Below are positions 1 to 8,132 of a stretch of DNA of 64,000 nt, piece after piece. Location of the stretch: the NCBI RefSeq assembly GCF_021391495.1, contig NZ_CP090063.1:1116001-1180000 (forward strand), written 5' to 3'. The notes beneath the pieces were generated by a model. The model did no database searches. It was not told the origin of the DNA and worked only from the letters and a program-made list of their open reading frames with translations. Each line of letters starts with the position of its first letter. Within the stretch, counting starts at the first letter, position 1. This DNA comes from Amycolatopsis acidiphila. Lineage in GTDB: Bacteria; Actinomycetota; Actinomycetes; Mycobacteriales; Pseudonocardiaceae. The position numbers and the translations under genes are program-made.

Positions 1-1459
1 CGACCAGCGCCGGATCGGGCGCCTCGGGTGCGCCGGGCACCAGCCGGGCGAGGCGGCGCACCTCCGTGCGCCAGCGTTCGTCACGGGTGTCGCGCAGCCT
101 GCGCAACTCGGCCTCGACGTCGGTGAGCGTGCCGCCCGCGTCCAGCATCGCCACGACCTCCGCGGCCGGGCGGGGCCCGACCTGTGCGGCGCCGTCCAGC
201 AGGGCGCGCGCGAGCCGCGGGTGCAGCCCGAGGTCGGCCATCTTGCGGCCACGTGCGGTGATCTTGCCGTTCTCGAGGGCGCCGAGCGTCCGCAACAGTT
301 CCTGCCCGGCGTCGAGCGGGCCGTCCGGCGGCGGATCCCACCAGGACAGCCCGGCGCCGTCCGGGGTCGCCCAGCAGGCGAGCTCGAGCGCGAGCCGGGT
401 CAGGTCCGCGGTCCGGATCTCGGGCTCGGGGTAGGCGGGCAGGCTGACCTGCTCGTACTGCGCCCAGCACCGGTAGGCCCGGCCCGGCGCCTCACGCCCC
501 GCGCGTCCGGCGCGCTGTTCGGCGACGGCGGCGGAGACGCGGACCGTCGCCAGTCCGGGCAGGCCGCGGCGGTGGTCGACCCGCGGCACCCGGGCCAGGC
601 CCGAGTCGACCACGGCCCGCACGCCGGGCACGGTCAGGCTCGATTCGGCGACGGCGGTGGCCAGCACGACGCGCCGCCGGGGCCCCGGCTTCAGCGCGGC
701 GTCCTGCCGGGCGGCGGTCACCCTGCCGTGCAGCGGAAGGACATCGGCGTCCAGCTCCGACAGCAAGGACGACGTTCTCGCGATCTCCCCGGCGCCCGGC
801 AGGAAGGCGAGCACGTCACCGTCCACTTCGGACAGGGCAGTGCGGATCGCGCGGGCCACCGAGACCTCCACGCGCTCGTTCCGGGCAGGGGGCAGGTAGC
901 CGAGCTCGACGGGATACGTGCGTACGTGTGCGGTGATCACGGGCGCGTCGCCGAGCAGCGCCGCGAGCCTGCCGGAGGCGACGGTCGCGGAGGTGGCCAG
1001 CAGCTTCAGGTCCTCGCGCAGTCCGCCGCGCACATCGAGCAGCAACGCCAGCAGGAGGTCGGCGTCGAGATGGCGTTCGTGGCACTCGTCCAGCAGCACC
1101 GTCCCGACCCCGGGCAGCTCGGGGTCGTGCTGCACCCGCCGCACGAGCAGACCGGACGTCACCACCTCGATCCTCGTGCGCCGGGAGACCTTCCGATCGC
1201 CCCGGACCGCGTAACCGACGGTGTCGCCGACCTGCTCGCCGAGCAGGGCTGCCATCCGGCTCGCCGCCGCGCGAGCCGCGAGCCGCCGTGGCTCGGCGAC
1301 CACGATCCGGCCATCGGTGTGCTCGGCGAGCGCGAGCGGGACGACAGTCGTCTTCCCGGTGCCCGGCGGCGCGACGAGCACCGCGCTGCCGTGGGCGTCC
1401 AGCGCCGCGGTCAGCTCGCCCAGCACGTCGCGGACTGGCAGGTCGGGCAGCGTCGTCAT
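1..1459 (-). CDS. hrpB: ATP-dependent helicase HrpB (C-terminus beyond window)
   Basis: This is a DExH-box SF2 helicase of the HrpB family. The 486 visible residues start at an ATG at 1459 and run off the left edge; the family is usually about 820 residues. Visible motifs in order are the Walker A PPGTGKTT near residue 32, the motif AEPRRLAARAA, the DEAH-type box DECHERH near residue 130, SATV (motif III) and, further on, the motif VI run AEQRAGRAGR. The start codon overlaps the stop of the upstream solute-binding gene (ATGA), so the two are probably co-transcribed. Its cellular substrate is not well defined. Family assignment is secure; the C-terminal HrpB domain cannot be checked here. Confidence 0.93.
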   Translation of the reverse strand, partial: MTTLPDLPVRDVLGELTAALDAHGSAVLVAPPGTGKTTVVPLALAEHTDGRIVVAEPRRLAARAAASRMAALLGEQVGDTVGYAVRGDRKVSRRTRIEVVTSGLLVRRVQHDPELPGVGTVLLDECHERHLDADLLLALLLDVRGGLREDLKLLATSATVASGRLAALLGDAPVITAHVRTYPVELGYLPPARNERVEVSVARAIRTALSEVDGDVLAFLPGAGEIARTSSLLSELDADVLPLHGRVTAARQDAALKPGPRRRVVLATAVAESSLTVPGVRAVVDSGLARVPRVDHRRGLPGLATVRVSAAVAEQRAGRAGREAPGRAYRCWAQYEQVSLPAYPEPEIRTADLTRLALELACWATPDGAGLSWWDPPPDGPLDAGQELLRTLGALENGKITARGRKMADLGLHPRLARALLDGAAQVGPRPAAEVVAMLDAGGTLTDVEAELRRLRDTRDERWRTEVRRLARLVPGAPEAPDPALV

Positions 1460-2274
1460 CGCTCGGTCACGGCGGGTGGGGCGGGCAGCGGGTAGCCGGA
1501 CGGCCCGAGGTTGACGCGCAGCGAGTCCAGCCACTTCCCGCTGCTGACCATCTGCTGGATGGCGTCGTCGAGCGCGTGCAGGCCTTCGGCGTCGCCCTTG
1601 CGCAGGCCGATTCCGTAGCGCTCGGTGGAGAACGGCTTGCCGACCACCTTGAGCAGCTCGGGGTTCTGCGTGACGTAACCGGCGAGGATGACGCCGTCGG
1701 TGGTCACCGCGTCGACCTGCCCGGCGAGCAGTGCCGTCACGCAGTCCGGGTAGCGCGGGTACTCCACCAGCTGCACGGCCTGCGCGAAGCGGGTCTTGAC
1801 CTCCTGTGCGGGCGTGGAGCCCGTGACCGAGCAGAGGCGGCGGCCGTTGAGCGTCTCCGGGCCGGTGATCGCGTTGTCCGACCGGCGTACGAGCAGGTCC
1901 TGCCCGGTCTCGAAGTACGGCCCGGCGAAGGAGATGACCTGCTTGCGCTTGTCGGTGATGGAGTAGGCGGCGATCACCAGGTCCACGGTGCCCGAGGTGA
2001 GGTCGGTCTCCCTGGTCGCCGAGGTGGTCTCCCGCCAGATGATGCCGGGCGGCTTGACGCCCAGCTGCCCGGCGACGTATTCGGCGACGTCCACGTCGAA
2101 CCCCACGAAGCGCCCGTCGAGCGTGTGCTCGGCGAGCCCTGGCTGGTCGAAGCGGATGCCGATGGTGAGATGCCCGCTGTCGGCCTTGCCGAGGAGGGTG
2201 CCGGGGTCGTGGGAGGAACACGCCGTGAGCCCGCAGAGCAGGAGAAGCACGGCCATCACTCGAACGAGCGGCAC
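1456..2274 (-). CDS. Amino-acid type ABC transporter solute-binding lipoprotein
   Basis: 272-residue extracytoplasmic solute-binding protein, family 3 (glutamate/polar amino acid type). The GTG start at 2274 is chosen because AAAGGAGG lies just upstream and a lipoprotein signal peptide follows (VMAVLLLLCGLTAC, lipobox LTAC, Cys about residue 17). The mature domain has family signatures such as GRFVGFDVDVAEYVA, the hinge region DLVIAAYSIT, and SVTGSTPAQEVK. It would deliver a small polar ligand to an ABC permease, but no permease or ATPase genes are adjacent. It ends overlapping the hrpB start. The exact ligand is not predictable from the sequence. Confidence 0.9.
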   Translation of the reverse strand: MPLVRVMAVLLLLCGLTACSSHDPGTLLGKADSGHLTIGIRFDQPGLAEHTLDGRFVGFDVDVAEYVAGQLGVKPPGIIWRETTSATRETDLTSGTVDLVIAAYSITDKRKQVISFAGPYFETGQDLLVRRSDNAITGPETLNGRRLCSVTGSTPAQEVKTRFAQAVQLVEYPRYPDCVTALLAGQVDAVTTDGVILAGYVTQNPELLKVVGKPFSTERYGIGLRKGDAEGLHALDDAIQQMVSSGKWLDSLRVNLGPSGYPLPAPPAVTER

Positions 2275-2343
2275 GAGCTCCTCCTTTCGGCCCGAGCGGC
2301 GTGACCTCACAGGTTTCTCAGGACGCGCCGATAGCCTAAGCGT

Positions 2344-2841
2344 GTGTTCCGACCTTCCCAACCCGTGCTCGACGTCGTCGGGACGGTGGTGCGGCTCGGC
2401 CTGGCCGCGGTCTGGCTCACCTCGGGATCGATCAAGCTCGCGGATCCCGGGCAGACCTACCTCGCGGTGAAGGCCTACCAGCTGCTGCCCGACGCCGTGG
2501 TGCACCCGGTGGCGACCGCGCTGCCGCTGCTCGAGCTGGCGCTGGGTGTGCTGCTGCTGTTCGGCCTGCTGACCAGGGTCGCGGCCGTCGTGTCGGCCGT
2601 CGTGCTGGTGCTGTTCATCGCCGGCGTCGCCCAGTCGTGGGCGCGCGGCCTCACGATCGACTGCGGCTGCTTCGGCGGCGGTGGCCAGGTCGCCGCGGGG
2701 CAGACCCAGTACCCGCAGGAGATCGCCCGCGACGTGGGCTTCATGGTGCTCGCCGGGTGGCTGATCGTGCGTTCGCGGACGCGCCTGGCCGTGGACGGGT
2801 GGCTCCGTTCGGAACAGCAGGTCTCGGACCTCCCCGTGTAA
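2344..2841 (+). CDS. MauE/DoxX-family membrane protein
   Basis: 165-residue integral membrane protein with four predicted hydrophobic segments. It carries a short Cys motif, DCGCFGGGG, near residue 104, as in MauE-domain proteins. MauE relatives are linked to disulfide formation in periplasmic proteins; here the gene lies 22 bp upstream of a DsbA-like thiol protein, so it could act as that protein's membrane redox partner (inference). It starts with GTG at 2344 and is divergent from the solute-binding lipoprotein. The C-terminal tail is cytosolic-like and Arg-rich. Confidence 0.85.
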   Translation: MFRPSQPVLDVVGTVVRLGLAAVWLTSGSIKLADPGQTYLAVKAYQLLPDAVVHPVATALPLLELALGVLLLFGLLTRVAAVVSAVVLVLFIAGVAQSWARGLTIDCGCFGGGGQVAAGQTQYPQEIARDVGFMVLAGWLIVRSRTRLAVDGWLRSEQQVSDLPV

Positions 2842-2863
2842 GAAGCAGAAAGGACCTGAACAA

Positions 2864-3643
2864 GTGGGTGGAGCGGAGCGGTCCGCACGTAACCGCCGGC
2901 AACAGCAGCAGCGGTCCGGCGCCCGCGCGGTGGCGCAGGCGCGCGGATCGTCGGGCGGCAACCGGCGGACGATCGTCGTGGTCGTCGCCGTGGTGGTGCT
3001 GGCCGCGCTGGTGATCGGCGGGGTCATCTGGACGAACCGGTCGAAGAACCAGACCCAGGGCGAAGCGATCCCGCCGGTGACGACGAACGCGTCGCTGGAC
3101 ACGCAGAACGTGCGCCAGGGCGCCGTGGTGGTCACCGGTAAGGCCGACGCCAAGGCGAAGATCGATATCTACGAGGACTTCCTCTGCCCGTACTGCGGCC
3201 AGCTGGAGAAGACCTACGGTAACCAGGTCGACCAGCAGATCGAGGCGGGGAAACTGCAGGTCAGCTACCACATGATCCCGCTGCTGAACAGCCGGTCGGA
3301 CCCGCCGGGCTACTCGCTGGCCGCGGAGAACGCCGCGCTGTGCGCCGCGGACCAGAGGAAGTTCACCTCGTTCCACGACAGCCTGTTCGCGAAGCAGCCC
3401 GAGGAGGGTCAGCGCGGGTACGACAACGCGCAGCTGATCAAGCTGGGGCAGGACCTGGGCATCACCGCCCCGGCCTTCGCGACGTGCGTCAACGCGGGTA
3501 CCTACAACCAGCCCCTGAACGACGCACTGGCGAAGATCTCGGCCGACCCGACCTTCCAGGGCACGCCGACGATCCTGCAGAACGGCGCCCAGGTCGACTG
3601 GACCCAGCCCGACTGGGTGACCAAGCTGGTGGGCCAGTCCTGA
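2864..3643 (+). CDS. Membrane-anchored DsbA-like thiol-disulfide protein
   Basis: 259 residues: a basic, Gln-rich cytosolic N-terminus, one transmembrane helix (TIVVVVAVVVLAALVIGGVI, about residues 35-55), then an extracytoplasmic thioredoxin-fold domain with active site CPYC near residue 109 and a cis-Pro loop (GTPTIL) near the C-terminus. It resembles actinobacterial thioredoxin-domain DsbA homologues that introduce or rearrange disulfides in exported proteins. GTG start at 2864 follows GAAAGGA. Two further Cys residues (ALCA, ATCV) are present. It forms a likely operon with the MauE-like gene. Confidence 0.9.
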   Translation: MGGAERSARNRRQQQQRSGARAVAQARGSSGGNRRTIVVVVAVVVLAALVIGGVIWTNRSKNQTQGEAIPPVTTNASLDTQNVRQGAVVVTGKADAKAKIDIYEDFLCPYCGQLEKTYGNQVDQQIEAGKLQVSYHMIPLLNSRSDPPGYSLAAENAALCAADQRKFTSFHDSLFAKQPEEGQRGYDNAQLIKLGQDLGITAPAFATCVNAGTYNQPLNDALAKISADPTFQGTPTILQNGAQVDWTQPDWVTKLVGQS

Positions 3644-3659
3644 CCCCGCGCGGGGGGTC
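3642..3659 (+). terminator. Short hairpin after the DsbA-like gene
   Basis: GACCCC at 3642-3647 pairs with GGGGTC at 3654-3659 across a 6-nt loop, followed by CTTTCC. The hairpin begins at the stop codon of the thiol protein gene and separates it from the tRNA. The T-run is poor, so terminator function is inferred. Confidence 0.45.
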
Positions 3660-3742
3660 CTTTCCCGGCCCCCCCGCGTACGGGCCGGTGGCGAGGTCAT
3701 GTAACGTATGCGCAGACACGACGCGGGGTTGACTCCGCTCGC

Positions 3743-3815
3743 GGGGCTATGGCGCAGCTGGTAGCGCACCTCACTGGCAGTGAGGGGGTCAGGGGTTCGA
3801 GTCCCCTTAGCTCCA
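3743..3815 (+). tRNA. tRNA-Ala (anticodon GGC)
   Basis: A complete cloverleaf can be drawn by eye. The acceptor stem is GGGGCTA (3743-3749) with TAGCTCC (3808-3814). The D stem is GCGC/GCGC. The anticodon stem is CCTCA/TGAGG, with loop CTGGCAG giving anticodon GGC at 3776-3778. The T stem is AGGGG/CCCCT with loop TTCGAGT, and the discriminator is A at 3815. CCA is not encoded. The 3' half is the integration target of the neighbouring element and is duplicated at 16467-16510. Confidence 0.97.
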
Positions 3816-3816
3816 C
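3773..3816 (+). repeat. attL: 3' half of tRNA-Ala, left copy of 44-bp direct repeat
   Basis: The 44 bases from the anticodon stem to one base past the discriminator are identical to 16467-16510. The identity extends six bases upstream with one mismatch (3772 C versus 16466 G). The left copy completes the functional tRNA gene, as expected for tyrosine-recombinase integration into a tRNA 3' end. Confidence 0.95.
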
Positions 3817-5264
3817 TTCGTGATCAACCCCCTTCGATCAGGCTGTTTCGGCTGGTCGGAGGGGCTTTCTTGTGGCTTCGGTTGATCTTGGCTGATCGTT
3901 TGTAATCGGGTCAGGCTGTCCCTGGTGGGGTGTTTCTGGGGAGTGCCACTCCAGGTCGTTGATAAGGGATCGACCTGTTTTTCGTTGCCCCGCTGGACGT
4001 GGCGGGTGTTGTCCCTCTTTCCAACGGTGAGAGGGGCGGCGGGAATTGGCCGTTGACGCGTGGTTAGCGACGGGGGAATAGGTCGCCGGGTTTTCATTGC
4101 TGGCTTTCTCTGTTGGGGTCGTTTGGGGTAACGGCTGCGGGTGGCTTTGTGCCAGCGGCGTTGGAGGTCGGCGAGCAGTCGGGTTTCGACCTCGGGGGCG
4201 ACGTGGGAGTAGGTTTCGACGACCCGGTTGGGCAGGTGATGGCCCAGGCGGCGGGCTTGCGCGATCTCGGGGGCTCCGCCGGCGATGAGCCAGGTTGTGT
4301 GGCTGTGTCGCAGCCCGTGGAAGGTCAGTCCCGGACACACCGGGTAGATCCGGGCGCCCGGTTTGCGGGTGCCGTCGATGGCGGGGCGAAGGATGCGACG
4401 GTGGAAGGACGAGCGCCACAGCCAGGTGCCGCACGGGTTGGTGAACACGAACTCGTAGGGGTGCGTCTGGAGGTGCTGGCGCAGCAGTCGGACCAGGAAT
4501 GGCGGCAGGGTGATGGTGCGGGCCGAGGAGGGTGTCTTCGGCGGGCCGAGCCAGCGGCGTCCGCCGCACTCGTGGAGCGAGCCGTGGTCGGGGTCAACGG
4601 TGAGATGGCCGGTGTCGAGGTGGAGGTTGTCGCGGTGGAGGGCGGCTAGTTCGCCCCGGCGGCAGCCGGTCCACGCGGCGGTGATGATCAGAAGCCGGGC
4701 GGTGGTGCCGCCGAGGGCGGAGGCTTGGTTGGCGATGCGCAGCACCTGCTCGGGCGTGGGCCAGACACGTTCGCGGGCGAGGGTGCGGCAGCGTCGGCCG
4801 CGGTGACCGCGTTGTCGGACGGGGTTGGTGGGGATGAGGTGTTGGTCGACCGCGTCGGTGAGGATCATCGACAGGAGTTTGACCCAGCTGGCGATGGTGG
4901 CTGCGGCGTAGCCAGCGTCCGCAACCTGTTTGGTCCAGGTGTCGATGTCGAGCGCGGTGATCTCGCCCAAAGACGCGTCGCCGAAGTGGGGCAGAATCTG
5001 GCAGCGCAGGTAGCTGCGGTAGTTGTCGATGGTGCGCGGGTCGAGGTCCTGGGCGGGCAGCCAGCGGGCGGCCCAGTCGGTGAGTGTGGTGCGGCTGTCG
5101 GCGGGGTCGATCCAGACCTGGCGCCTTTGGTCGGTTTCCATGTCCCGGGCGTAGGTTTCGGCGACCTTGCGGTCAGGGAAGCCCGGTATGGCGCCGGTGG
5201 TGCCGGTGTGGCGGCGGTAGCGGACCCGCCAGGAGTGTTGTCCGGATTGCTCGACCCAGGCCAT
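3807..5264 (-). CDS. int: Tyrosine recombinase / integrase
   Basis: 485-residue site-specific integrase. It has an N-terminal Arm-type region, a SAM-like core-binding domain (about residues 60-150) and a catalytic domain with the family tetrad: Arg in TGCRRGEL, HGLRHSH, and the nucleophile Tyr in VETYSHV. The ATG at 5264 has GGGAGG upstream. The gene points towards the tRNA, and its last codons (AGC TAA) lie inside the attL repeat, so the stop codon is supplied by the tRNA 3' end. A long basic, Pro/Gln-rich tail after the catalytic domain (about residues 385-485) is unusual. It would catalyse integration and, with an unseen directionality factor, excision. Confidence 0.96.
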   Translation of the reverse strand: MAWVEQSGQHSWRVRYRRHTGTTGAIPGFPDRKVAETYARDMETDQRRQVWIDPADSRTTLTDWAARWLPAQDLDPRTIDNYRSYLRCQILPHFGDASLGEITALDIDTWTKQVADAGYAAATIASWVKLLSMILTDAVDQHLIPTNPVRQRGHRGRRCRTLARERVWPTPEQVLRIANQASALGGTTARLLIITAAWTGCRRGELAALHRDNLHLDTGHLTVDPDHGSLHECGGRRWLGPPKTPSSARTITLPPFLVRLLRQHLQTHPYEFVFTNPCGTWLWRSSFHRRILRPAIDGTRKPGARIYPVCPGLTFHGLRHSHTTWLIAGGAPEIAQARRLGHHLPNRVVETYSHVAPEVETRLLADLQRRWHKATRSRYPKRPQQRKPAMKTRRPIPPSLTTRQRPIPAAPLTVGKRDNTRHVQRGNEKQVDPLSTTWSGTPQKHPTRDSLTRLQTISQDQPKPQESPSDQPKQPDRRGLITKWS

Positions 5265-5845
5265 GATGACCTCCCGATGCGCGACTGCTGGTCAGTTCCG
5301 TGATGCGTCCGGCCGTGACGGATGTCAAGTCGCAGCGCGCCGCGAAACGTGGGAAGGGGGCTGGAGCGCCTGTCTCCCAGGTTTCAGATGGCGGGACGAA
5401 GCATGTGACAAAGTGACGGCGGCTGGGTGGACGCGGCGGCTGTGGCCTGGCGGCAGGGCGCAGTGACCCGCAGTTAACGGTTGACACGCGAGCGATGATC
5501 TCGAGGTCGGCACATCTTCTATGGCCCGACCGTGTGCTTTCCAGCAATCCAGTGACGGCGGTGGGCACGCTAGCGGGCCGAGCGGTGAGGTGCTGGACCC
5601 AACCCGGCCCCGGCTTGCGGCGCCGCGCGCCACCGGTCGATCGCACCACGCACGCCGGTGATCTCTTGGCCGTGGGTCGCCCGAATCGACAGCGCTGCGT
5701 CGAGCAGGGCCGCCTCGATCTTGCCCGGTTACTCGCGGGGCACTCCGCCCAGCGATTCGGGCTGAGGAGTTGGCTCCGGATGGACGTGGTCACGGTAGCG
5801 AGATCGGGGTCACCATCGGGAGCCTGGTGTCTTTGCACACGGGGT
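5265..5845. other. Gap inside the element, possible gene relic
   Basis: No convincing complete gene. On the minus strand around 5590-5735 a short open stretch with coding-like composition reads KIEAALLDAALSIRATHG and onwards, preceded by a TAA. It may be the remnant of a lost protein. The rest shows no recognisable motif. Promoters for the integrase and the lipoprotein terminator would fall here, but none is clear. Confidence 0.35.
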
Positions 5846-6298
5846 TCAGCATGGTGCGACCGCTCCTTGTGTACCGACCGCACACCATCCCGGGTGCTGC
5901 CGAAGCCATTGCTGCTGGCTTGATTTCACGTCGCTGGGGGTCAGCCCGCGTGCGGCGTTCACGCAACCACCGGTCTGGCACTTGATGTTCGTGCCTGGTT
6001 CGTAGCACTGGTTCTCGTCGCGTAGGCAGGCATCCCTGCTGTGCGATGGTGCCGCGGCCTTGGTGGTACTCGCCGTACTTCGGGTCATCGCCGGCTTGGT
6101 GGTTGAGGACGGGGACGGGGCAGTGGTCGCGGGCTGCGGCGTCGATGTCGGTGCTGATTCTGGTGTGGATGTGGGAGCGCTGGTTGATGTGGGCGCAGCT
6201 GGACTCGTCGGCATGGGAGTACCTGCTTGCGACGTGTCACACCCGACCAGAAGGGCGAGCAGTACCGCGATCGGAGCCAAGAGGGTCAGACGCAGCAC
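5846..6298 (-). CDS. Small secreted lipoprotein with Thr/Pro/Ser linker
   Basis: 150 residues from a GTG at 6298. A signal peptide (LLAPIAVLLALLVGC) ends in a lipobox with Cys near residue 20. A roughly 65-residue Pro/Thr/Ser-rich spacer follows, then a compact C-terminal module with six Cys (DACLRDENQCYEPG, KCQTGGC, GWC, APC) that could form disulfides. I do not recognise the module. It is probably anchored outside the membrane. Similar small lipoproteins occur on actinobacterial mobile elements, but its role here is unknown. Confidence 0.7.
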   Translation of the reverse strand: MLRLTLLAPIAVLLALLVGCDTSQAGTPMPTSPAAPTSTSAPTSTPESAPTSTPQPATTAPSPSSTTKPAMTRSTASTTKAAAPSHSRDACLRDENQCYEPGTNIKCQTGGCVNAARGLTPSDVKSSQQQWLRQHPGWCAVGTQGAVAPC

Positions 6299-6472
6299 AA
6301 GCAGGTAGTCGCAGGCCAGTGGCTACCCGTTACCGGAGGCGGACACGGGCGGCTCCGGTTCGGCGGGGTCGCAGTGACGAGGACCGCAGGGACAACAGGC
6401 TGGGTGTAACGCACAGCCGTGGTTTGAAGATCTCCCAACGGCCAGCTGCCTCACCACCGGAGAAGACCTTCA

Positions 6473-6925
6473 ATGCACGACCCCGACCTACCCGCCACGC
6501 CGCCGCGCCCAAGAAAACCAATTTGGAAGCGGTGGTGGTTTTGGCTGCCCGTCGGGTTCGTGGTTTTGATCGTCGTCGCCGGAATCGTGGGCCCCGCCTC
6601 TCCTGCCACGAACCAGGTCGCTGTCTCGGACCCGGCCGGCGCTCAGTCACCGCAACCGGCTCGCTCACCAGGCACATCGGAACTGCCAACGTCCTCGGTG
6701 TCATCGGCTCACACGAGCGCGCCACCACCGGTCGTGCCGGCGGCGGCGCTTCGCGGGCTGTGGGAGCAGCCAAACTGGTGGGATCAAAACCGCAAAGCAA
6801 CGTCGACGTCTCTGTGCACCGAGGAGGGGGAGACGCCCGTCGGAACTGAGCGCGCATGGTCGTTGGCGTCCGGTGCTGTCGCCTGCGTTGACGACACGCC
6901 CGTCACGGCTGGGGTGGGGCCGTGA
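6473..6925 (+). CDS. Single-pass membrane protein with Pro/Ser/Thr-rich stalk (hypothetical)
   Basis: 150 residues from ATG 6473: a short Pro/Arg N-terminus, a Trp-rich membrane anchor (WWFWLPVGFVVLIVVAGIVG, about residues 22-41), then a Ser/Pro/Thr stalk. After about residue 100 the composition becomes less protein-like. The next open frame resembles the C-terminal domain expected for such anchored proteins, so this may be the front half of a frameshifted gene. Alternatively it is a separate gene coupled to the next one by a GTGA overlap at 6922-6925. Function unknown. Confidence 0.5.
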   Translation: MHDPDLPATPPRPRKPIWKRWWFWLPVGFVVLIVVAGIVGPASPATNQVAVSDPAGAQSPQPARSPGTSELPTSSVSSAHTSAPPPVVPAAALRGLWEQPNWWDQNRKATSTSLCTEEGETPVGTERAWSLASGAVACVDDTPVTAGVGP

Positions 6926-7290
6926 TCAACGTCGACATCTACTTCCCCATGAAGGTGAACGAACAGCAAGCGCTGGCGATAGCGATGTCGATCCTCCCGG
7001 TCGACGCGGCGCCTGTCGCGACGTTCAACGGCGTCAACCCGGACTACTCGACCAAGTCCAGCGGGTCATGCCGCCAATCGACCTACACCTCGGCGGCGCT
7101 CGGTGGGGCGGTCCGGCAAGCCAACCCGACCTGGACTGCGGATCCGGCCAAGGCCAACATCATCCTGTACTCGGGGCACGCGACGTCCGAGGACGGCGCA
7201 GACAAGCCCTACTCGCCAACGAGTGTGAATCTCGCGTCGGTCGGAATCGGGCCAGAAAACCGCGGCACGGACGGGATTGTGCACTGCTGA
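6922..7290 (+). CDS. Hypothetical protein, possible C-terminal half of the preceding membrane protein
   Basis: 122 residues from GTG 6922, which overlaps the preceding stop. The sequence is well-behaved (VDIYFPMKVNEQQALAIAMS, then a Cys-containing SCRQSTYTS segment and SVNLASVGIG) with no signal peptide or helix. A soluble extracytoplasmic domain joined to the upstream anchor would make sense, which would need one or two frameshifts in between. Codon composition is typical of a real gene. Family not recognised. Confidence 0.5.
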   Translation: MINVDIYFPMKVNEQQALAIAMSILPVDAAPVATFNGVNPDYSTKSSGSCRQSTYTSAALGGAVRQANPTWTADPAKANIILYSGHATSEDGADKPYSPTSVNLASVGIGPENRGTDGIVHC

Positions 7291-8132
7291 TCCGCACCAA
7301 CGCGCGCCGGGGTTTCAGGTAGAGCGGCCCCAGCCGTGCCGCCCTACCCGCCCAGGGTATTTGGCCGCGGTCCGTTCGGAGAAATGCCAGCGCATCAGCT
7401 TCATTCGGAACCGATGGATGGGGGTGTGCGCGGCGAGGATGGCCTTGCTGACGTCACCTGGCTCGAACATACCGACCGCCGTCGACGGCGCCAAACCCGG
7501 CTCGGTGGCCTGGCCCCATCGAGTTTGCGACAATCAACCATACCGGACCAGCGGCGTGAGCTGCCCACCCGCGATCCAACCAAACTCGGTGCTGTTCCTT
7601 GTCACTATCGTGCGTGAACGCAGGCCTTGTCACGCCAATGGTTGGGGACACACCTGTCGTGAGGTCGGACGCTGCCTCCGTCTGCCATCCGCTGGTGTGG
7701 GTCCAGGGCGCGGACCACGGCCGTGTAGATCACGTCTACCGCGGTGTCGGGCGACGGGTTCGGAAGGTCGGGTACGCGGGCGCGCGCCAAGGCGGATGCG
7801 TCGTCGATGAGGACTGCGGTGGGAGCTTTCTGCGCCCTCTACGGTTCGACTTCGGGACCACGGACCGCTTCCGTGCGTAGGAGTCGGCCACCTCTGGCCC
7901 AGACCCGGGGGCACGATTCGCTAACGATCGACGCCTGTTGTCCTGGTCGGGCGGCATCTCATTTCGCGTGAACTTCGCCGCGTAGGCGCGTTGACCTGGG
8001 CATTGTCCGAGTCTGGCGGGTGCGACGTGTTAGCTCGTGTCACCGGAATGGGTGATCTTCGCAATGTGAAACATTTTGGCCGCCGTACCGATACCCACCA
8101 GCGCTGGGGTTGTTGAGGTCGGAGGCACATCG
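7291..8132. other. Gap with probable gene relics on the minus strand
   Basis: No intact gene. Minus-strand open stretches with coding-like codon use occur in different frames. One, about 7605-7840, reads APTAVLIDDASALARARVPD and ends at a stop at 7605. Another around 7454-7620 contains HRVWLDRGWAAHAAGPVWL. A third at 7315-7480 contains HRFRMKLMRWHFSERTAAK. They look like pieces of one or more decayed genes reading leftwards. Just before the next gene, GGAGG at 8121-8125 serves as its ribosome site. Confidence 0.35.

Noticed and set aside
221..1495. Long plus-strand open frame over hrpB
   Set aside because: It is the antisense shadow of the helicase; HrpB motifs on the minus strand are unambiguous.
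1456..3153. A 565-residue version of the solute-binding protein
   Set aside because: The signal peptide and ribosome site place the start at 2274; the extra N-terminus is antisense to the MauE/DsbA genes.
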